Assembly (NCBI RefSeq): GCF_026738875.1
Contig: NZ_JAPQFJ010000015.1
Location: forward strand, 1 to 64,000
Length of the DNA: 64,000 nt
Direction: 5' to 3'
Source: Clostridium brassicae
GTDB taxonomy: Bacteria; Bacillota; Clostridia; Clostridiales; Clostridiaceae
Translations under genes and position numbers: made by a program
Part shown: positions 1 to 7,931 of the stretch, piece after piece
How the letters are laid out: every line of letters begins with the position of its first letter
How positions within the stretch are numbered: position 1 is the first letter of the stretch
The notes under the pieces: model-generated
The model's input: the letters and a program-made list of their open reading frames with translations, nothing else
The model's database searches: none
Told to the model about the DNA's origin: nothing

Positions 1-290
1 CGCCTTTCTTAATTTTTCTGTAGCAAGAAAATTATACTTCAAGGCTTGGTATTATCCACTATTTATTTTTTGGAAACTATAATATGGAAACTAATAAAGT
101 TTTGTTTGTACAAAACTTAGGTAATTAAAATTACATTATAAAATGCAAAATAGGCTGTCTCACTAGTTTCTTAATTCAACAGCCCAATAAATTGATATGA
201 TTACTTATTACTACATAATAAATCTACTACTAAAAAAATTAAAAATTAAAATATCTTTTACTAATCTATTTTCTCTTAAAACTTTATAAC
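1..290. other. Non-coding left edge
   Basis: No credible gene is seen. The bases ggctgt (about 152) and acagcc (about 178) could form a weak 6-bp stem with a long loop, and the stretch around them resembles the end of a decayed insertion element, but nothing diagnostic remains. No clear terminator for the minus-strand operon ending at 291 is visible. Confidence 0.4.
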
Positions 291-995
291 TTATTTTTGT
301 TTTGCAAGTTTTATAAGTCTATTATACTCTTCAAAATATTTATTTTTTGCCCTTGGGGAGCTAAATATTTGTTCATAATTGATAAAGTTTTTATAAATCT
401 TAAATGGTTCAGTAGTGAACTCTTTTTCATCAATTATAGCAAAATCATTTGAGTTGTATTTCAACGGAAATTTCCCATAGAAAGGTGTTGAATACATAAA
501 AATATTCTTTTTCCCCTTAGTATAAATATTATAATACTTTTTCTCTAATTCATTTAAACAAAAAATATATGTTTTATCGTCTTTTATAAAATTATATCCT
601 TCAAATGTACTTAACATCGCTACATTATTATTGTTATGTATAGCTATTGGCTCATAAATGTATATATTTTTACTATCAATATTTCCTTTCAATACATCGA
701 GCACTGTAATTTCTGTAAGTACCGCTCCAGATAATACTTCTCTGTGACTTGTAGTTTTGCCTTTTACTATAAATTTATAAAGGGAATTAGTATCTTTTAC
801 TGAACTAACATCTTTAAATGAACCACTAGAATATTCAATTTCAGTATATGGATAATAAGTCATAGTATTTGATAAATTAAAAATGTCATTATATTCAAAT
901 TTGGAAATTGATAATCGAACTCCGATAGATATGATTAAACATATTGAAAGTGAAAATGTAACTATGATAACAAATAAATTTTTCTTAGATTTCAT
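291..995 (-). CDS. Membrane-anchored extracytoplasmic protein of an ABC operon
   Basis: Unknown protein of 234 residues, last gene of the five-gene operon 3892 to 291. One hydrophobic segment at about residues 7-27 follows a Lys-rich start (MKSKKN), so it is a signal anchor or uncleaved signal peptide with the rest outside the cell. No lipobox is obvious. The extracellular part is rich in Tyr, Asn and Lys, with no enzyme motif that I recognise. It starts 3 bases after the stop of the ATPase gene, so it is translationally linked to it. By position it is probably an accessory or immunity-type component of the transporter; that role is inference. Confidence 0.7.
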   Translation of the reverse strand: MKSKKNLFVIIVTFSLSICLIISIGVRLSISKFEYNDIFNLSNTMTYYPYTEIEYSSGSFKDVSSVKDTNSLYKFIVKGKTTSHREVLSGAVLTEITVLDVLKGNIDSKNIYIYEPIAIHNNNNVAMLSTFEGYNFIKDDKTYIFCLNELEKKYYNIYTKGKKNIFMYSTPFYGKFPLKYNSNDFAIIDEKEFTTEPFKIYKNFINYEQIFSSPRAKNKYFEEYNRLIKLAKQK

Positions 996-997
996 AA

Positions 998-1633
998 CTA
1001 TACCTCTTTAACTTTACCAAAATCTATTTTAAATACTTTATCACATAATTCTTCAATGTCTGTTTTATTATGACTAGCAATTAAAATAGTTGCACCTCTT
1101 TCTTTTTCTTTTTCTAGAATATCTCTTAAAATAATAATACTTTCTTCATCTAGGGAATTTGTTGGTTCATCTAAAATAATTAGATTTGGCGATTCCATTA
1201 AAGCTTGTACTAAAGCTAGTTTTTGTTTCATACCTAATGAATACTTTTTATAGATTTTTTTGTCATTTGGATCTAATTCAAATCTCATCATCCATTTGCG
1301 TATAATATCTTCATTAACAATTGATTTTATACTTGCTATATTTTTTAAACATTGTAAACCTGTTTGGTTATCCCAAAATCCAGGTGTTTCTAAAATCACA
1401 CCACAAGAATCAGGAAAATCTATATCTTTTGAAATAGTTTTTCCATCTATAATTATCTCGCCACTTGTAGCTTTTATTAACCCACATATTGCTCTAAACA
1501 ACATGGTTTTTCCTGAACCATTTCTACCTACAAATCCATATATTTTCCCTTTAGATAAGTTAATATTTATATTTTTTAAAACCGTATTTTCTTTTATAGT
1601 TTTAGTAAAATTCTTAATTTCTATGTAGCTCAT
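998..1633 (-). CDS. ABC transporter ATP-binding protein
   Basis: Single-domain ABC ATPase of 211 residues that would energise the neighbouring membrane proteins. Walker A is GRNGSGKT (about residues 36-43), the signature is YSLGMKQK (about 131-138), Walker B is LIILDEPTN (about 151-159), and a switch His lies in IASHNK (about 185-190). The short length and unusual signature (SLGMKQ rather than SGGQ) are typical of the exporter or self-protection subgroup (CcmA/BcrA-like, COG1131). The gene lies between a membrane protein gene upstream (9-base gap) and the anchored protein downstream. A Shine-Dalgarno (taggaggaaa) precedes the ATG. Confidence 0.93.
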   Translation of the reverse strand: MSYIEIKNFTKTIKENTVLKNININLSKGKIYGFVGRNGSGKTMLFRAICGLIKATSGEIIIDGKTISKDIDFPDSCGVILETPGFWDNQTGLQCLKNIASIKSIVNEDIIRKWMMRFELDPNDKKIYKKYSLGMKQKLALVQALMESPNLIILDEPTNSLDEESIIILRDILEKEKERGATILIASHNKTDIEELCDKVFKIDFGKVKEV

Positions 1634-1642
1634 ATTTTCCTC

Positions 1643-2422
1643 CTAATAAAATTCATATTTTTCTATTATTTTTCTTCCTACTAATAGTAAAAATATTATA
1701 ATTATAACATCGTATGCTACAGCCTGTATAAAATTATAACTTGGAATAAAATTAGAAAAATATATTATGCTTCTGTCAACTAACATATTTTCTTTAATAG
1801 ATAGCAGATATTGTATTAAAGGAATATACTTTACTAATATTTGTTCTTTTAAAAAAAATAAATGAAAAGTTATTATGTTAATTAAAAATAAAAAAATACA
1901 AATAATATATCCAACTATGTTATTTATTTTTAGTGTCACTAAGTTAACTATTATAATAAGAATATATTGAGTTAATATATTTAATATAAGCAATTCTACA
2001 AAAACTAATAGAAATTGTTTAGGTTCTTTTATCCTATATCCTAATATAGTAAAATACACAAATGATATACTAAATTGAATAAATTCTATTCTTAAAATAT
2101 TAAATAATATATATATAAATTTATTAACAATCCATTTTTTACGTTTTCTTGATCTAGTGAATATATAAGCTGCATTTTTTTCTATTTCAATTGCCAAGTC
2201 ATCTGCAAATATTGAGATTGATATAATCATAGGTAACGAAGATATGAGTATATTTAAAATCGTCATTTTTTCACTTAAAAATGTATAAGAATAATAATAT
2301 ATATACATATCTTTAATATTACTAGTCATTTGATTTAAATTTAAATTTAATATTGTTGATATAAGTATCATACTAAGTATACTAAGTATGATTAGATTAA
2401 ATTTTTTACATCCTGTTTTCAT
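1643..2422 (-). CDS. ABC-2-like membrane protein, third permease of the operon
   Basis: Integral membrane protein of 259 residues with about six hydrophobic segments, the first at residues 10-30. No named family is evident, but the shape and position match an ABC-2 type permease subunit. The motif region EIEKNAAYIFTRSRKRKKW (about 78-96) is a cytosolic loop between membrane segments 2 and 3, like the coupling helices of ABC-2 permeases ('sR..sr..w'). The start overlaps the end of the upstream permease gene by 17 bases, indicating translational coupling. Function is inferred from the neighbouring ATPase. Confidence 0.8.
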   Translation of the reverse strand: MKTGCKKFNLIILSILSMILISTILNLNLNQMTSNIKDMYIYYYSYTFLSEKMTILNILISSLPMIISISIFADDLAIEIEKNAAYIFTRSRKRKKWIVNKFIYILFNILRIEFIQFSISFVYFTILGYRIKEPKQFLLVFVELLILNILTQYILIIIVNLVTLKINNIVGYIICIFLFLINIITFHLFFLKEQILVKYIPLIQYLLSIKENMLVDRSIIYFSNFIPSYNFIQAVAYDVIIIIFLLLVGRKIIEKYEFY

Positions 2423-3089
2423 ATAATTCTATTCCCTTATTTGATTTATTAATAAAATATAGTAGAAAAACAATATAAATACTTATTGTATTTTTTATCA
2501 TATTAAATATTTCTTTTTGACTAATTTCTATAGGCAAAACAAAATATAGCCCAATTTTGTTAATACTCATAATTAATACTGTATAAATAACAAAAGTTAC
2601 AACAACAGATACTTTTATATTATATTTTTTAAAGAACAGAATTGAATAAATAAGACCTAAAATTAAAAATGATAAAAATTGCATTAATATTGTAAATAAA
2701 ATATATTTTAAGTCTTTATAAATATATATATTTTTATAATTCAATTTAATAATTGTAAGTACAATTATATTAAAATTAATTACAAATACTAATGTTAAAA
2801 ATATTATGTTTTTTACTATGGTGTTCATCAACCTTTTAATACTTAAATATCTAATAATTATACAAATATTTTGATAGTAACTTGTATAAATACTTATAAA
2901 TAGTAAATATTGTATTACTATTATTCCATAACTAAATAAATAATCAGAGTTAATATAAATAGATAAATTATTAACTTTTAAATCCCCTTTAATAATAAAT
3001 AAAAATAATATTTCTGCTATTGTTAATCCCCATATTATGCTAGATTGTTTGCTTAAAATTGTTTTCTTTAAGTAAAAGTATTTATTCAT
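2406..3089 (-). CDS. ABC-associated integral membrane protein, second permease
   Basis: Protein of 227 residues with about six membrane segments, very rich in Ile, Leu, Tyr and Asn. The loop YLSIKRLMNTIVKN (about 82-95) sits where ABC-2 permeases carry their cytosolic coupling segment. From memory, its size and position next to an ATPase and a small secreted protein recall the DUF2705 family; I cannot verify this. It lies 2 bases downstream of the first permease gene and overlaps the third. Confidence 0.75.
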   Translation of the reverse strand: MNKYFYLKKTILSKQSSIIWGLTIAEILFLFIIKGDLKVNNLSIYINSDYLFSYGIIVIQYLLFISIYTSYYQNICIIIRYLSIKRLMNTIVKNIIFLTLVFVINFNIIVLTIIKLNYKNIYIYKDLKYILFTILMQFLSFLILGLIYSILFFKKYNIKVSVVVTFVIYTVLIMSINKIGLYFVLPIEISQKEIFNMIKNTISIYIVFLLYFINKSNKGIELYENRM

Positions 3090-3091
3090 AA

Positions 3092-3892
3092 CTATTTGTT
3101 AATCTCCTTAAAAATACCAATGACTCCACTTATGAACGCTATTGCTATCCACCCAATTAATGTAATGACAAAATTTTTGAATGTGCCAGGGATTGATTGT
3201 ATATAATTGTATATTTGGAATTGTTCAGGTAATATAAATGAAATTAAATGAACTCCCAAAAACATATAAATATATAATGTTATTTTTTTCATATGAAATA
3301 ACAGGGAAATGTTGAAACCTATAACAGCTACTAGTGCTGCATAAAGTGATGTTATTAAAATTAACAAATAATTATACAAATATGGATGAGCAGTATATAT
3401 ACTTGATAAAAAGAAACTATCGGCATCCGATTTTAATTGATATACAGTAATACCATACCCATGATTTACTCCTATATTAGGGATTTCTAAGAATATCAAA
3501 AGTTCATTTATACTTAATACAAAGAATATTGAAAAAAAAACTATAATAAAAATCGAAAATATTTTTGAGATAAAATATTTTAATTTACATGTTCTTGTTA
3601 AATAATGTGAAATTATATTTTTATCTCTTTCATATATAAATGAATCGGAATAAATACCACATGTAATTAAAGGAAGCAGTAATAATATAAGTTGGAATAC
3701 TGAACGCTGACCAACTCCTTGTATTATACCCATTTTGTATGTAAAATTTAATTGTAAAGAACTTTGCTTATAAGTCATTATAGAAACAGTCAAAAATGAA
3801 AATATAGAAATACAATACAAAAATAAAAAACAAAGTCTAAATTTTACACTTCTAAAACAATTTTCAAAATCCAGTTTAATTAAATTTATCAT
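3092..3892 (-). CDS. ABC-2-like permease, first gene of the operon
   Basis: Membrane protein of 266 residues. Hydrophobic segments lie at about 19-39, 68-85, 106-130, 173-197, 203-222 and 240-260. An extracellular loop follows segment 1, and the cytosolic stretch YERDKNIISHYLTRTCKLKY (about 88-107) has the charged-turn pattern of ABC-2 exporters. It is the first gene of the transporter operon, preceded by aggaaaaaat and then ATG. Between it and the upstream secreted-protein gene lies a 28-bp perfect palindrome, so the two may share a promoter with attenuation in between. Confidence 0.82.
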   Translation of the reverse strand: MINLIKLDFENCFRSVKFRLCFLFLYCISIFSFLTVSIMTYKQSSLQLNFTYKMGIIQGVGQRSVFQLILLLLPLITCGIYSDSFIYERDKNIISHYLTRTCKLKYFISKIFSIFIIVFFSIFFVLSINELLIFLEIPNIGVNHGYGITVYQLKSDADSFFLSSIYTAHPYLYNYLLILITSLYAALVAVIGFNISLLFHMKKITLYIYMFLGVHLISFILPEQFQIYNYIQSIPGTFKNFVITLIGWIAIAFISGVIGIFKEINK

Positions 3893-3951
3893 ATTTTTTC
3901 CTCATTCTCATAAAACTTAATAATTATTCTGTTGTTTAAATTCATTTAACA

Positions 3952-3979
3952 TTAAGAATACCTAATTAGGTATTCTTAA
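3952..3979 (-). terminator. 28-bp perfect palindrome between secreted protein and ABC operon
   Basis: The 28 bases are their own reverse complement (arms built on taagaataccta around aatt). It begins 8 bases past the stop codon of the secreted-protein gene. The stem is mostly A-T and only a broken T-run follows on the minus strand, so it would be a weak terminator or an mRNA-stabilising hairpin. It would allow far more transcript of the small secreted protein than of the transporter. A protein-binding operator is the alternative. Confidence 0.6.
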
Positions 3980-3987
3980 ATATTTCT

Positions 3988-4410
3988 TTATTCGTAATCA
4001 ACCCAACCTTCAATATAGCCTTTACTTGTAGACCAATTATAGTTAGAAGCCGATAAAGCAATCGGACTACCTGAAACAGAACCACCAGTTATATATGGTG
4101 CTTTGTACCATCTACCAGTATTAACTCCAGTATCAATAGTTATAGGATTCGTAATCGTCCAAGTAGGTCCTACAAATTTTACATTTACTTTTCCTATGCT
4201 TTGCATTTTAGTAACCTTAACCCAAGAATATTGTAAGTCAGTTTCTTTGTGTCTAGTTGTTAATACACTATCTCCTTGTAGTGGTCTAATAGTCATATTC
4301 CAAAACTTTCTTTCTGTTCCCGCCAAGCTAGTATAAACATTAATACATACCAGGCCTATTAATAGACATAATGTTGCAATACATTTCTTGATTTTATTGT
4401 CTTTTATCAT
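3988..4410 (-). CDS. Small secreted protein with a cleavable signal peptide, upstream of the ABC operon
   Basis: Protein of 140 residues. A Lys-rich N-terminus, a hydrophobic core at about residues 13-29 and a small-residue site near SLAG (28-31) form a classic signal peptide; the mature part is about 110 residues. The mature part is rich in Trp, Thr, Ser, Tyr and Gly with alternating beta-strand-like stretches and no Cys. That is unlike lantibiotics or Cys-bridged peptides. It is not lactococcin 972 by motif. In size and setting it recalls DUF2712-type proteins (from memory, unverified). A strong Shine-Dalgarno (taggagga) lies 10 bases before the ATG. It could be an exported toxin-like or cell-surface protein whose handling needs the adjoining transporter. 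Confidence 0.75.
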   Translation of the reverse strand: MIKDNKIKKCIATLCLLIGLVCINVYTSLAGTERKFWNMTIRPLQGDSVLTTRHKETDLQYSWVKVTKMQSIGKVNVKFVGPTWTITNPITIDTGVNTGRWYKAPYITGGSVSGSPIALSASNYNWSTSKGYIEGWVDYE

Positions 4411-4907
4411 AATTTAAAATTCCTCCTAAATATTTATTTTTATAATATATACGTTTTAAAAGTATATACTAATAGTAAACATAGTAAGTTATAAGATTAT
4501 ATATCTTTTTCATAACACAATAAATAAAATATATAATGCTTGTCTAAAAATCACCTAGAAATCTGACATATTCTATTATATAAGGTGTTAAGATAATTAA
4601 TCCTAAAATTGTATTAATACTTAATTAATATATATATTTATAATTTGTATTAAAATGTTATATTATATATACAATATCATTTTTTGTTTATTATGTAAAT
4701 AGTTAGAAATTATTGAATTGCAAAATTTGTCATAATTATGAAATTCAGGTTGTGGGATTTTAGACTTCAATAGTGCTATAACAATGTAACTAAAACAAGA
4801 GTTCCTATTGAAGAAAATAGTCCTATTGTTCTATTGTTCAAATGCAGAAAAAACTGCATATAAAAAGAGATTTTTTAAAAGTAGTTATCAATCCTGCTAA
4901 AAGTATC
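4411..4907. other. AT-rich intergenic stretch without a recognisable gene
   Basis: The minus-strand leader and promoter of the secreted-protein gene must lie in the first about 250 bases, but no clear -35/-10 pair stands out. Around 4730-4870 the sequence becomes less AT-biased. Short open stretches with frequent stops look like decayed coding DNA, and the 15-mer atgaaattcaggttg near 4738 recurs near 18127. A small hairpin gcag...ctgc lies at about 4843-4857. Confidence 0.4.
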
Positions 4908-5120
4908 TTAATCAAAGGTATTATGTTTTAACATACTATGAAAATATTTTAAATAACTTTTATCTATTCTTTTATCTAAAGTTTCTATTATATAATCAAA
5001 AACATACGATGAATTGATTGTTTCTTGAACATCATCAAAAGTATGTTTTCCCTTAACAATATTTTTATCTAATAAAAAAGCAATGTTAAATGCATTTTCT
5101 CTACTGTTTATCGTGAACAA
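4908..5120 (-). CDS. Short hypothetical ORF, possibly a gene remnant
   Basis: Open frame of 70 codons starting with TTG. Only a poor Shine-Dalgarno (ttaagg) sits 2-3 bases from the start, so translation from here is doubtful. The protein is acidic to neutral, mostly helical in appearance, with no motif that I recognise. It lies in a stretch of relics next to a degenerate repeat, and may be the C-terminal end of a longer lost gene. Confidence 0.3.
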   Translation of the reverse strand: MFTINSRENAFNIAFLLDKNIVKGKHTFDDVQETINSSYVFDYIIETLDKRIDKSYLKYFHSMLKHNTFD

Positions 5121-5250
5121 TGCCTTAAAATTTTTCTTTCACTATATTTCGAGTTTATTCTAACCCTAAAAGAGAACTTTTCGAAGCAGTAAACAATTAA
5201 ACTTGCATGTAGCTATACAGTTTTGCAATTATAAAATTTTCTCTATTCAA

Positions 5251-5483
5251 TATAATTACAAGTTAATTATAATACAAAAAATCAATATAATGGAAATCTT
5301 GTCTAAATTATATAACCCTATAACCAGCTTTTCAATGCTGAATGCACAAAACGTACAAAATGAAGCACAAACGGAATCCCTTTACATTAATTGTTAATTA
5401 TAATATTATTTCTAAGATTATATTTGAAAATAATAAGAATTTTTTGCTATTTTCAACAAAAACTTTCTTATTATTAGATTACC
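5251..5483 (+). repeat. Degenerate direct repeat, copy 1
   Basis: About 230 bases clearly similar to 9735-9962 in the same orientation. The best-kept core is acgtacaaaatgaagcacaa followed by acggaat; the tail aaaattttcaacaaaaactttctt-like sequence is also shared. Both copies end in a hairpin with A-rich and T-rich arms. Copy 2 is the decayed 3' end of a reading frame, so these are probably relics of a duplicated gene or mobile element. The two copies flank the TIM-barrel/Tm-1-like locus. Confidence 0.75.
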
Positions 5484-5500
5484 CTTCATCAGTTTTAGTA

Positions 5501-5554
5501 AAATTAAAAAGAAGCAAATTGCCCCTTTATTCTATAAAGGTCAACTTGCTTCTT
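5501..5554 (-). terminator. Rho-independent terminator of the TIM-barrel operon
   Basis: Read on the minus strand, aagaagcaagttgaccttta pairs with the complementary arm across a short loop, with a one-base offset in the middle, and is followed by cttctttttaatttta, a good U-tract. It lies about 130 bases past the stop codon of the TIM-barrel gene at 5688. Confidence 0.75.
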
Positions 5555-5687
5555 AAGAGAATAGAACTTTTCACTGTCCAGGACAATTACAAAGTCCCAA
5601 ACAACTCCACTGAAATTTAATATATTCCCTCACTTTTAAAATAATATTTTAGACTATCTAATGTGTTTTTATAACAAACTTAACTCC

Positions 5688-6518
5688 TTATTTTTTTATT
5701 ACTTTGAACGCTTCTGTTTGTGATTTAATACCTTTTTCTGCTGCAAATCTTTCAATACTTGAAGCACCGAAGAAACCGTCTATTCCTTCTGTTTTTTCTA
5801 TTACATATGCAGCATCTTCTGGTTCTGCAATAGGTCCACCGTGGCAGATTACCATTATATCAGGGTTAACTTTTCTTCCTGCCTTTATAATAGCTTCGAT
5901 TCTCTCTACACAGTCGTCAAGTGTAAGTGCTGTTTGTGCTCCAATTGTACCTTTTGTTGTTAATCCCATATGTGCAACTAATATATCAGCACCAGCTTCA
6001 GCCATTTTTCTTGCTTGTTCTGGATCAAATACATAAGGAGTTGTAAGCATATCTAGTTCATGTGCTTTTCTTATCATTTCAACTTCTAAATCATATCCCA
6101 TACCAGTTTCCTCTAAATTTTGTCTGAATGTCCCATCAATTAACCCTACTGTAGGGAAATTTTGAACACCTGCAAAACCTTGTGCTTTTAATTGATTAAG
6201 GAAAATATCCATTACTCTGAATGGATCAGTTCCACATACACCAGCAAGCACTGGAGTATCTTTAACAACTGGAAGTACTTCTGATCCCATTTCCACTACT
6301 ATTTGATTAGCATCTCCATAAGATAATAATCCTGCAAGAGAACCTCTTCCTGCCATTCTGTATCTACCTGAATTATAAACTATAAGCATATCTGCTCCGC
6401 CAGCTTCACTAAATTTAGCTGTAATACCTGTACCTGCTCCTACACCTAATAATGTATCTCCGCTTTTAACCTGCTCTCTAAATTTTGTCATAATCTCACT
6501 TCTTGTAAGTTTATTCAT
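5688..6518 (-). CDS. PEP-hydrolase-like TIM-barrel protein (Tm-1 C-terminal-domain family)
   Basis: Protein of 276 residues of the phosphoenolpyruvate hydrolase-like TIM-barrel family (COG5564 / PF09370). Visible family blocks, in order: [17 protein letters not shown] (about 22-38), [32 protein letters not shown] (about 119-130) and [14 protein letters not shown]. The true reaction is not established in the family; bond cleavage next to a carboxylate or phosphate is only presumed. In plants the same barrel is the C-terminal half of the Tm-1 protein, with the neighbouring gene's family as the N-terminal half. It is the second gene of a two-gene operon (52-base gap), with an AGGAGG-type site before the ATG. 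The adjacent regulator carries a paralogous barrel. Confidence 0.9.
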   Translation of the reverse strand: MNKLTRSEIMTKFREQVKSGDTLLGVGAGTGITAKFSEAGGADMLIVYNSGRYRMAGRGSLAGLLSYGDANQIVVEMGSEVLPVVKDTPVLAGVCGTDPFRVMDIFLNQLKAQGFAGVQNFPTVGLIDGTFRQNLEETGMGYDLEVEMIRKAHELDMLTTPYVFDPEQARKMAEAGADILVAHMGLTTKGTIGAQTALTLDDCVERIEAIIKAGRKVNPDIMVICHGGPIAEPEDAAYVIEKTEGIDGFFGASSIERFAAEKGIKSQTEAFKVIKK

Positions 6519-6570
6519 AATTAAATCCTCCTAAAATTTAAATCTATTGATTAACTTATTTATTAATTTC

Positions 6571-7779
6571 CTACTTTTGCATCATATCTATTAATTTTTG
6601 AGCTGCTGCTTGTGCAAAAGCCACCTCATTAATATCACAATCCATTTCTACTAATTCCACAACATTTCTGTTTATACCATTTCTTAATGTATCAAATAAT
6701 ACTTTATTTTCTTCTGGACCATAGAACGGCTGTCCTTCTACATCAATACCAGATACTCCTTTCAGTGGTATAAATAAAGCTACTTTTTCTCTAGCTAAAT
6801 TTAATTTTTCAACTAATTTTTTACCAATTGCTTCATTTTCCTCTTTGTTTGTTCTCATAAGAGTTACTGTAGGGTTATGTTTATAAAAATTACGTCCAGC
6901 AAACTTCTCAGGTACTGAATCATATGGTCCGAAATTACACATATCAAGGGCACCTACTGATACAACTTGCGGTATATGATTTTTGCCTGCTGCCTCTAAA
7001 CGGTTAGGCCCTGCGTTTAGAACTCCTCCAATAATTTCATCTGCCCATTCTGTAGTTGTAAGGTCTAGTACTCCCTCAATGAAGCCTCCATCCACAAGTG
7101 CTTCCATTGAACGTCCACCTATTCCTGTTGCATGAAATACAAGAACTTCATAACCTCTCTTTTCAAGGTATTCTCTTGCAGCTGTTATACATGGTGTTGT
7201 TACACCAAACATAGTTGCAGCAACTAGTGGCTTTTTCTCTACAACCTTTGTATTTTCAAATTTAAGCATACCTGCAATAGCAAACACTGCATTTGTAAAA
7301 ATCTTTGTTGAAATTGAGTTAAGACCTGCAACATCTACTACAGAAGGCATCATAATAATATCACTAGTACCTACATAAGGCTCAGTATTTCCTGAAGCAA
7401 CTGTTGAAACCATAACCTTTGGAATACCTATCGGTAATGCTCTCATAGCTGGTGTTACTAGTGAAGTTCCTCCTGTACCTCCAAAAGAGATAATTGCATC
7501 AAATTTTCCATGTTTGTACAATTCCGGTACTAATTTCTCCATACCCTTTGATAATACTTCTGTTGCCAAAGCTCTGTCCTTTTTAGCTATAAGCTTTTCA
7601 ATGTCTGTGTTAGCAGCCTCTGCTACTTCTTTGTTTGTTACATCTGGTTTGAATACTGGTTCAAATACTCCTGTATGAATAGTAAATGTGCCTAACCCCT
7701 GGCTTTCAATTAATTCCTTTACATATAAATACTCAGTCCCCTTCGTATCAAATGTTCCTGCAATTGCAACAGTTTTCAA
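6571..7779 (-). CDS. UPF0261 / Tm-1-like ATP-binding domain protein
   Basis: Protein of 402 residues, full length for the UPF0261 family (COG5441 / PF06792). It starts with the family's Rossmann-like signature IAGTFDTKGTEY (about residues 6-17). The Gly-rich blocks SFGGTGGTSLVTPAMRALP (about 99-117) and HATGIGGRSMEAL (about 217-229) follow, then GALDMCNFG and PLKGVSGID. In tomato Tm-1 this domain is fused in front of the TIM barrel and binds ATP. Here the two parts are separate adjacent genes, a well-known bacterial arrangement. A Shine-Dalgarno (gggaggttt) precedes the ATG. Substrate and reaction are unknown. Confidence 0.9.
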   Translation of the reverse strand: MKTVAIAGTFDTKGTEYLYVKELIESQGLGTFTIHTGVFEPVFKPDVTNKEVAEAANTDIEKLIAKKDRALATEVLSKGMEKLVPELYKHGKFDAIISFGGTGGTSLVTPAMRALPIGIPKVMVSTVASGNTEPYVGTSDIIMMPSVVDVAGLNSISTKIFTNAVFAIAGMLKFENTKVVEKKPLVAATMFGVTTPCITAAREYLEKRGYEVLVFHATGIGGRSMEALVDGGFIEGVLDLTTTEWADEIIGGVLNAGPNRLEAAGKNHIPQVVSVGALDMCNFGPYDSVPEKFAGRNFYKHNPTVTLMRTNKEENEAIGKKLVEKLNLAREKVALFIPLKGVSGIDVEGQPFYGPEENKVLFDTLRNGINRNVVELVEMDCDINEVAFAQAAAQKLIDMMQK

Positions 7780-7850
7780 TTAATAAACCTCCCAAAAATC
7801 TTTATTTTTTGTTTGTACCTAAACATTAGTAAGCATTTTAAAATTCAATA

Positions 7851-7889
7851 AAAGCAGTATAACTAACTGTAAGTTAATAATACTGCTTT
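7851..7889 (-). terminator. Terminator between the AraC/TIM regulator and the operon
   Basis: The arms aaagcagtat and atactgcttt make a 10-bp perfect stem with a 19-base loop. On the minus strand it is followed by tattgaatttt, a moderate U-tract. It lies between the regulator stop (7932) and the start of the UPF0261 gene (7779). The enzyme-type genes therefore probably have their own, regulated promoter in the remaining about 70 bases. Confidence 0.6.
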
Positions 7890-7931
7890 CCATTCTCTAT
7901 GTAAACGTTGTTATGTTCTATGTTTTTGTGT

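Noticed and set aside
1260-1628. Plus-strand open frame opposite the ABC ATPase
   Set aside because: Antisense shadow of a well-supported gene; no ribosome site and improbable composition.
5203-5620. Two plus-strand open frames over repeat copy 1
   Set aside because: They have no ribosome sites and lie in degenerate repeat and terminator sequence. They are better explained as relic than as genes.
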